Positions 6,626-9,587 of a DNA stretch of 9,587 nt are shown here, piece by piece. Each line of letters opens with the position of its first letter. The stretch's first letter is position 1. The stretch lies in contig DPCD01000154.1 in the NCBI GenBank assembly GCA_003516765.1, forward strand, positions 24,162 to 33,748. Direction: 5' to 3'. The position numbers and the translations under genes were made by a program. The notes under the pieces were generated by a model. The model ran no database searches. It saw only the letters and a list, made by a program, of their open reading frames with translations, and had not been told where the DNA came from. The DNA is from Clostridiales bacterium (GTDB taxonomy: Bacteria; Bacillota; Clostridia; Oscillospirales; Oscillospiraceae).

Positions 6626-6726
6626 AGGCTTTACCTCCCTCCATGCTTATGGCGGGGCGTTCTACGCTGTGACGCATAGCCAACGCAAGTATCATTATCC
6701 TTTGTATGTGGTCGTCGCCTATAAGC
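6622..6726 (-). promoter_or_regulatory. Candidate structured, possibly switching, RNA
   Basis: Read as minus-strand RNA, GCUUAUAGGCG (6726-6716) pairs with CGCCAUAAGC (6654-6645) in 10 bp with one bulged A. Inside it an 11-bp hairpin forms: GCGUU, bulged GG, CUAUGC, loop GUCACA, GCGUAG, AACGC (6686-6657). One pair is a U·G wobble on the minus strand but would be a C/A mismatch on the plus strand, so the fold suits the transcribed strand. UUAUAGGC (6724-6717) can instead pair with GCCUAUGG (6629-6622), which contains the AUG of the 15-codon ORF. The two folds exclude each other. No known riboswitch class is recognised. Confidence 0.4.
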
Positions 6727-6829
6727 CTGCCACGGCTTGTCCGCAATGCTGGCGTTTGTCGCTCCGCTCCGGAATCGGTTCACCCCCTGTTCCGTCGCAT
6801 CCCCGCGCGCCCATTACCGGCTCGCACAT
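6719..6829 (-). CDS. Possible 36-residue cysteine-containing microprotein
   Basis: ATG at 6829 opens MCEPVMGARGCDGTGGEPIP, then ERSDKRQHCGQAVAGL and a TAG stop. Cysteines at 2, 11 and 29 and His28 might bind metal. No convincing ribosome binding site precedes the ATG, and the 3' end lies inside the candidate structured RNA, so the region may be non-coding. Confidence 0.25.
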   Translation of the reverse strand: MCEPVMGARGCDGTGGEPIPERSDKRQHCGQAVAGL

Positions 6830-6872
6830 ACAAAACGTATCTGTTGACCCTATTCAGTTGTAAATCAGACTT

Positions 6873-7055
6873 TTACCTGCGGTTGATTGTCAACCGGGGA
6901 AAACGCAGTATCTTTCGATGCTGTGTTTTCACAGACTGGCAATCTGGCGCCTTTGTCTGCTCTGTAGCTGTCCGTTCGCAGCACGGACACACCATGCGCC
7001 CCTCCGGGACGATCTCGCCGCACATCACGCAGCGTTCTTCCTGAAAATATGTCAT
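6873..7055 (-). CDS. Zinc-ribbon microprotein
   Basis: A 60-residue product starts MTYFQEERCVMCGEIVPEGR and carries two Cys-x2-Cys pairs (Cys9/Cys12 and Cys23/Cys26, in RCVMC and VCPCC), the spacing of a small zinc ribbon. The tail is basic (HRKILRFPRLTINRR), which could contact nucleic acid. AGGAG (7066-7070) lies 10 bases before the ATG, directly after the hairpin at 7076-7114. The frame stays open upstream to 7250, but that longer reading runs through the hairpin and overlaps the HTH gene, so the ATG at 7055 is chosen. Small zinc-ribbon proteins like this occur in ICE accessory modules; the role is unknown. A 6-bp inverted repeat (GGTTGA/TCAACC, 6881-6895) lies in its last codons. Confidence 0.6.
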   Translation of the reverse strand: MTYFQEERCVMCGEIVPEGRMVCPCCERTATEQTKAPDCQSVKTQHRKILRFPRLTINRR

Positions 7056-7075
7056 GCTTGCCTTACTCCTTTCCT

Positions 7076-7114
7076 GCGGCGAAATACGTCTCACGGTGAG
7101 ACGTATTTCGCCGC
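7076..7114 (-). repeat. Hairpin copy 1, between the HTH gene and the zinc-ribbon gene
   Basis: A perfect 19-bp inverted repeat: GCGGCGAAATACGTCTCAC (7076-7094) and its complement (7096-7114) with one central base. It begins 14 bases after the HTH stop codon and ends 20 bases before the zinc-ribbon ATG, abutting that gene's ribosome binding site. In the direction of transcription it is followed by AGGAAAGGAG, not a T-run, so it is not an ordinary terminator for the operon. RNA processing, mRNA stabilisation or a protein-binding operator are possible. Confidence 0.85.
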
Positions 7115-7128
7115 TTTTCGCGTCTGCG

Positions 7129-7371
7129 TCAAATGACAAAATCGGGCGGCGGCTCTTTACACCTAAATCCGAAGATCGCGGCGTAAAGCGCAGCCTCTGC
7201 CAGATAGCGCAGCTCATCGTCCGGGAACGTACAGCTGTGCCCGTCTCCATCGTCGTAGGTCACAAGGCACTTGCTGGCGATGTAGCCCTCAAAGTGGCGG
7301 CGAATCAAAGCAATCGCGTCGGTGTCGCCGTTTTGCGCGGCGCGGATTACGGAATAAGGGATTTCTTTCAT
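7129..7371 (-). CDS. Tn916 Orf8-like helix-turn-helix protein
   Basis: An 80-residue product, MKEIPYSVIRAAQNGDTDAI followed by ALIRRHFEGYIASKC, matches the short N-terminal helix-turn-helix family found beside sigma factors in Tn916-like conjugative elements. The N-terminal half is helical; the C-terminal DDELRYLAEAALYAAIFGFR forms another helix. The ATG at 7371 is chosen over in-frame upstream codons because GGAGG (7376-7380) precedes it and it overlaps the sigma-factor stop as ATGA, implying translational coupling. In Tn916 the related pair acts in control of transfer-gene expression; a similar role here is inferred. Confidence 0.8.
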   Translation of the reverse strand: MKEIPYSVIRAAQNGDTDAIALIRRHFEGYIASKCLVTYDDGDGHSCTFPDDELRYLAEAALYAAIFGFRCKEPPPDFVI

Positions 7372-7796
7372 GGAACCTCCATCAAAAAATCTCGCAGCCA
7401 GCACACCGCGCGGTTACGCTGCCGCTGGACGGCGCTAACACTCATATCGAGCTTCTTTGCGATTTCTGCGTCTGTCAAATCCTCAAAAAAGTACAGCAGC
7501 GTAATTTCCCGTTTGCGGCGCGGGAGGTATGTAAGCGCCTGCCCCAGCGCCGCGTTGTGAACCGTGATATGCTGGTCGCAAACTTCAAAGGTTATGGCTT
7601 CTTCCAGCACCGCTTCTTGCGGCGCGTCGGTCGGGTCAAGGCGAAAAAGAACCGCGTCGTTCAGCTCCGTCAATGGCGGTTCTCGTTCTGCACGGCGTTC
7701 TTTTTTGCGGACGCCGCGATGAACGGCATTGTCGATTGCCGCTTTGCAGTAGGCTTCAAATGTGATTTCGTTGTAGCGTTCAAATCGCTCGTTCAT
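7368..7796 (-). CDS. Tn916 Orf7-like small sigma-70-family factor
   Basis: The 142-residue product ends in a sigma-70 region-4 helix-turn-helix (about 85-137): LPRRKREITLLYFFEDLTDA, then EIAKKLDMSVSAVQRQRNRA. The N-terminal part (ITFEAYCKAAIDNAVHRGVR) is helical and resembles the short region-2-like part of ICE sigma factors. Length agrees with the ICE-borne family and is shorter than housekeeping or typical ECF sigma factors. AAAGGAG lies 6 bases before the ATG. It is translationally coupled to the HTH gene downstream. No clear promoter was found in the 138 bases upstream. It presumably directs transcription of element genes. Confidence 0.85.
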   Translation of the reverse strand: MNERFERYNEITFEAYCKAAIDNAVHRGVRKKERRAEREPPLTELNDAVLFRLDPTDAPQEAVLEEAITFEVCDQHITVHNAALGQALTYLPRRKREITLLYFFEDLTDAEIAKKLDMSVSAVQRQRNRAVCWLRDFLMEVP

Positions 7797-7934
7797 GTGC
7801 TGCTCCTTTTATGTCCCTCTACTCCCTAACAGTCTGCAAAAAGATAAAAAACCCACTTTTCGCGCAAAGCGCAAAAACTTCCTATAAAAAAATTTATCTT
7901 TACATAGTTCGACATGGAAAATAGAGTAAAAGAG
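7797..7934. other. AT-rich gap, likely right limit of recognisable element sequence
   Basis: No gene is seen. The gap holds the sigma-factor ribosome binding site (7803-7809), an imperfect palindrome TTTTCGCGCAAAGCGCAAAA (7857-7876), and an AT-rich run up to the ECF terminator. In complete Tn916-like elements further regulatory and conjugation genes would lie on this side of the sigma factor. Their absence makes this stretch the likely site of a deletion join, or the start of cargo. No cotJC sequence is visible here. Confidence 0.45.
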
Positions 7935-7980
7935 AAGCACAAAGCCCTCCTCCTGAAATCAGGAGAAGGACTCTGTGCTT
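7924..7980 (-). terminator. Intrinsic terminator of the ABC/ECF gene, overlapping its stop codon
   Basis: Two 22-base arms (7935-7956 and 7959-7980) are complementary except at three positions, which read as G·U wobbles in the minus-strand RNA. The transcript continues CTCTTTTACTC. The TAA stop (7981-7979) lies at the base of the stem, so the terminator begins within the coding end. It faces the sigma-factor operon and shields it from read-through. Confidence 0.8.
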
Positions 7981-9587
7981 ACTCCGCTAAGCCATATTTC
8001 GTCTTAATTCTGTCGAGCTTTTCAAGCATCGGCTCTGCGCCGAGCCAGAGGAAGAAGAACGTGCCGATTGCGCGGACGAGGTCGATGGGTACGCCGGTGA
8101 GATAATAGCTCTTGATGATATTCCAGTTGATCGTGTGCGCCCACATGAGCGCCGATGCAGGATTCATTATGCCGCCGTAGACGACGGTGGACGCGATCAC
8201 GCCGAAGATGCAGAGGCTGATACGGGAGCGTCGGAGGACGCCCTTGCGGTACAGTACCCCGGCAAGCCAACCGATAATGCCCATCGCAAACATCTGCCAA
8301 GGCGTCCAGGCACCTTGACCAAAGAACATATTCGACACCAGCATCGTCATGGCTCCGACCAGAAATCCGGTTTCGCCGCCGAACGCAACGCCTGCTAAAA
8401 TTGTCATGCTGACAACCGGCTTGAACTCCGGCAGCATGAAAAACACAGCGCGTCCCGCGACGTTCAGCGCGACGAGGACGGCAATGAGGACAAGCTCTCG
8501 TGCCTGCGGCTTTCTGCCCTCGAAAATGAGGAGGAACGGCAGCATACATTCCAGCAGGATGAGCAGCGAAATGAAGTAATACTTTCTGCCGCCGAAATAG
8601 TACGCGCCGATGAACAGCGTCAGCGGAATCAAAAGCAGGATGAGCAGCGTTGCAGCAACTGTGCGCTTCTGGAGCTTGCGCTTTTCGACCGGCGTCTGAA
8701 TCAGATAGTCCGGACGCTTGGCTTTGTGACTTACGGACAGCGCGAAGACGAGCATGGAGACGAGCATCACGCCGTAGAGCTTCAGCTGGTCGCCAGCCAG
8801 CGCCGTCAAACCATCGGCGGTCACGAGCTTCGTAAGATCGGTGACTTTGAGCGTCTGAACGATTAAGACCAGCGATACGATTCCCGACACGGCGGCAAGA
8901 ATTTTACGCCAGACGGGCAGCTTCTTCGCGGCTGCTTTTTCGGTTTTTGGTTTGGGCAGCGTGCGTTCGTATTGTGGCAGCTCCGGTTCTGGTTCGACCG
9001 CGCCGCCGCATGCGGAAATGACATCCTCGGGTGTGACAGCTTCGGGCAGCACGTCGCGGGCGATACGGTTTGAACTGGTAGTGTAGAAATTATTTCCAGA
9101 GAAAAACACACGCGGCTCGGCTTCGGTGACGATATTGCCGTCGAAGAACAGCGCACACCGATCTGCATACTTCGCGCAGAACTCGATGTCATGGCTCACC
9201 ATTAAAATCGACACACCGGATGCTTGCAGCGTCCGCAAAATCTGCCCGAAGACTTGCTTGAACTCTGCATCCAAGCCTTTCGTCGGCTCGTCAAGGAGCA
9301 GAATATCCGGATTCAGAAGCAGAATTTTTGCCAGTGCCGCGCGCTGCTGTTCGCCGCCAGATAAGTCGTAGGGATGGCGGTCAAGCAGCTCCGTCAGCTT
9401 GCAAAGGGAAACAACTTGTGCCAGCCGGTCGGATTTGCGTTCCGCTTTCGGGAGGATTTCCAGAAGATCTTCCCGGACGGTATTTTTCACGAAAAGCGCT
9501 TGCGGATTCTGGGGCAGCATACCGACGCTGCCGGTGATGGTCAGCTCGCCGCGATAGGCTTTCCGCAAACCGGCAAGCAGCCGCCAC
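7979..9587 (-). CDS. ABC ATPase fused to ECF-type membrane component, vitamin uptake (5' end outside window)
   Basis: The frame stays open to the right edge (WRLLAGL precedes the TTG codon at 9568), so the start and the Walker A motif are outside. Counting from 9568: Q-loop LPQNP (18-22), signature DLSGGEQQR (68-76), Walker B LLLDEP (90-95), D-loop GLD (98-100) and switch histidine VSHD (124-127) define an EcfA-like ATPase. A proline/glutamate-rich linker (about 175-215) leads to several membrane segments (about 222-242, 264-282, 303-325, 330-350). Residues about 355-520 resemble an ECF substrate-binding S component, with AGVAFGGETGFLVGAMTMLV and the motif GQGAWTPWQMFAMGIIGW. That motif recalls CbrT-like (cobalamin) S components, but the substrate is uncertain. 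A second ATPase domain and EcfT may be encoded further upstream. Base composition matches the left-flank genes rather than the recombinase. Carrying ATPase and S component on one chain differs from the usual separate subunits. Confidence 0.85.
   Translation of the reverse strand, partial: WRLLAGLRKAYRGELTITGSVGMLPQNPQALFVKNTVREDLLEILPKAERKSDRLAQVVSLCKLTELLDRHPYDLSGGEQQRAALAKILLLNPDILLLDEPTKGLDAEFKQVFGQILRTLQASGVSILMVSHDIEFCAKYADRCALFFDGNIVTEAEPRVFFSGNNFYTTSSNRIARDVLPEAVTPEDVISACGGAVEPEPELPQYERTLPKPKTEKAAAKKLPVWRKILAAVSGIVSLVLIVQTLKVTDLTKLVTADGLTALAGDQLKLYGVMLVSMLVFALSVSHKAKRPDYLIQTPVEKRKLQKRTVAATLLILLLIPLTLFIGAYYFGGRKYYFISLLILLECMLPFLLIFEGRKPQARELVLIAVLVALNVAGRAVFFMLPEFKPVVSMTILAGVAFGGETGFLVGAMTMLVSNMFFGQGAWTPWQMFAMGIIGWLAGVLYRKGVLRRSRISLCIFGVIASTVVYGGIMNPASALMWAHTINWNIIKSYYLTGVPIDLVRAIGTFFFLWLGAEPMLEKLDRIKTKYGLAE

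Larger units (their letters stand above)
4156..7934. mobile_element. Integrase end of an ICE-like element (full element or remnant) inserted in cotJC
   Basis: The left boundary is set by the broken cotJC. The content is a large serine recombinase next to the junction, a second recombinase-domain protein, a 56-residue protein, a zinc-ribbon microprotein, and a sigma factor with an HTH protein resembling Tn916 Orf7 and Orf8. This is the accessory module normally found before the integrase in Tn916/Tn1549-like ICEs. No relaxase, coupling protein, VirB4-like ATPase, excisionase or resistance gene is visible. The right limit is uncertain: it is placed in the AT-rich gap before the ECF terminator because no element-type gene is seen beyond. 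The element may continue past the window with the ECF gene as cargo, since the 5' half of cotJC is not found to the right. Confidence 0.65.

Noticed and set aside
6889..6894. Minus-strand TTGACA as a -35 box for the structured RNA
   Set aside because: No acceptable -10 box lies 16-18 bases downstream, and the bases form part of a short palindrome in the last codons of the zinc-ribbon gene.
6873..7250. Longer start for the zinc-ribbon gene, giving 125 residues
   Set aside because: The extension reads through the 19-bp palindrome and into the HTH gene; the ATG at 7055 has its own binding site.
7054..7560. Plus-strand open frame of 168 codons across hairpin copy 1
   Set aside because: It runs opposite the HTH and sigma-factor genes and translates the palindrome; no family features.
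7895..7906. TATGTA-N3-ATA on the minus strand, an inverted match to 4172-4183 near the left junction, considered as the other att half-site
   Set aside because: Only 9 of 12 bases match in AT-rich DNA, and no cotJC sequence follows it, so chance is the better explanation.
8022..8549. Minus-strand second-frame ORF of 175 codons
   Set aside because: It overlaps the membrane domain of the ABC/ECF gene in another frame and is rich in Arg, His and Ala, typical of out-of-frame GC-rich coding DNA.
1..9587. CRISPR arrays, tRNA or rRNA genes, antibiotic-resistance or conjugation genes
   Set aside because: I looked on both strands and saw no regularly spaced repeats, no cloverleaf or rRNA motifs, and no relaxase, coupling-protein or resistance-gene motifs.

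Overview
The window reads as chromosome of an anaerobic, endospore-forming low-GC-type Gram-positive (Clostridia; the protein style resembles gut Oscillospiraceae/Ruminococcaceae). The reasons are strong AAAGGAG-type ribosome binding sites, a lipoprotein with a Gram-positive style lipobox, an ECF-type transporter, the tail of a spore-coat manganese-catalase-like gene (cotJC), and an integrative-element end with Tn916-type accessory genes. Taxonomy is inferred from these features only.

Layout. (1) 1-1391, plus strand: C-terminal part of a leucine-rich-repeat protein, closed by a strong intrinsic terminator. (2) 1445-3912, plus: a gene for a 794-residue lipoprotein that joins a propeller-like region to an extracellular solute-binding domain. 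It is preceded by a tandem 11-base repeat and an extended -10 promoter, and followed by a terminator. (3) 3955-4155, minus: only the last 66 codons of cotJC, tail-to-tail with the lipoprotein gene. Homology stops abruptly in the middle of a conserved motif. (4) 4156 to about 7934, minus: the integrase end of an ICE-like element. In transcription order it carries a Tn916 Orf7-like sigma factor, an Orf8-like helix-turn-helix protein (ATGA overlap), a hairpin, a zinc-ribbon microprotein, a structured region of about 390 bases with tiny ORFs and a second covarying copy of the hairpin, a catalytic-domain-only serine recombinase relative, a 56-residue protein, and a full large serine recombinase. 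The recombinase stop codon lies about 40 bases from the broken cotJC end. (5) 7979-9587, minus: an ABC ATPase fused to an ECF-type membrane component, running off the right edge.

How it fits together. The large serine recombinase probably catalysed insertion into cotJC. The sigma/HTH pair resembles the regulatory module that sits before xis-int in Tn916-like elements. The conjugation genes and the 5' half of cotJC are not in the window. Either the element continues far to the right with the ECF gene inside it, so that excision could rebuild cotJC in the manner of sporulation-gene intervening elements, or it is a deletion remnant abutting ordinary chromosome. The ECF gene has base composition like the left flank, which leans towards a remnant but does not settle it.

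The most unusual material is the non-coding part of the element. It holds two hairpins of the same design with compensatory base changes, each just before a gene, and a candidate switching RNA whose alternative pairing would cover the start codon of a 15-codon leader ORF.
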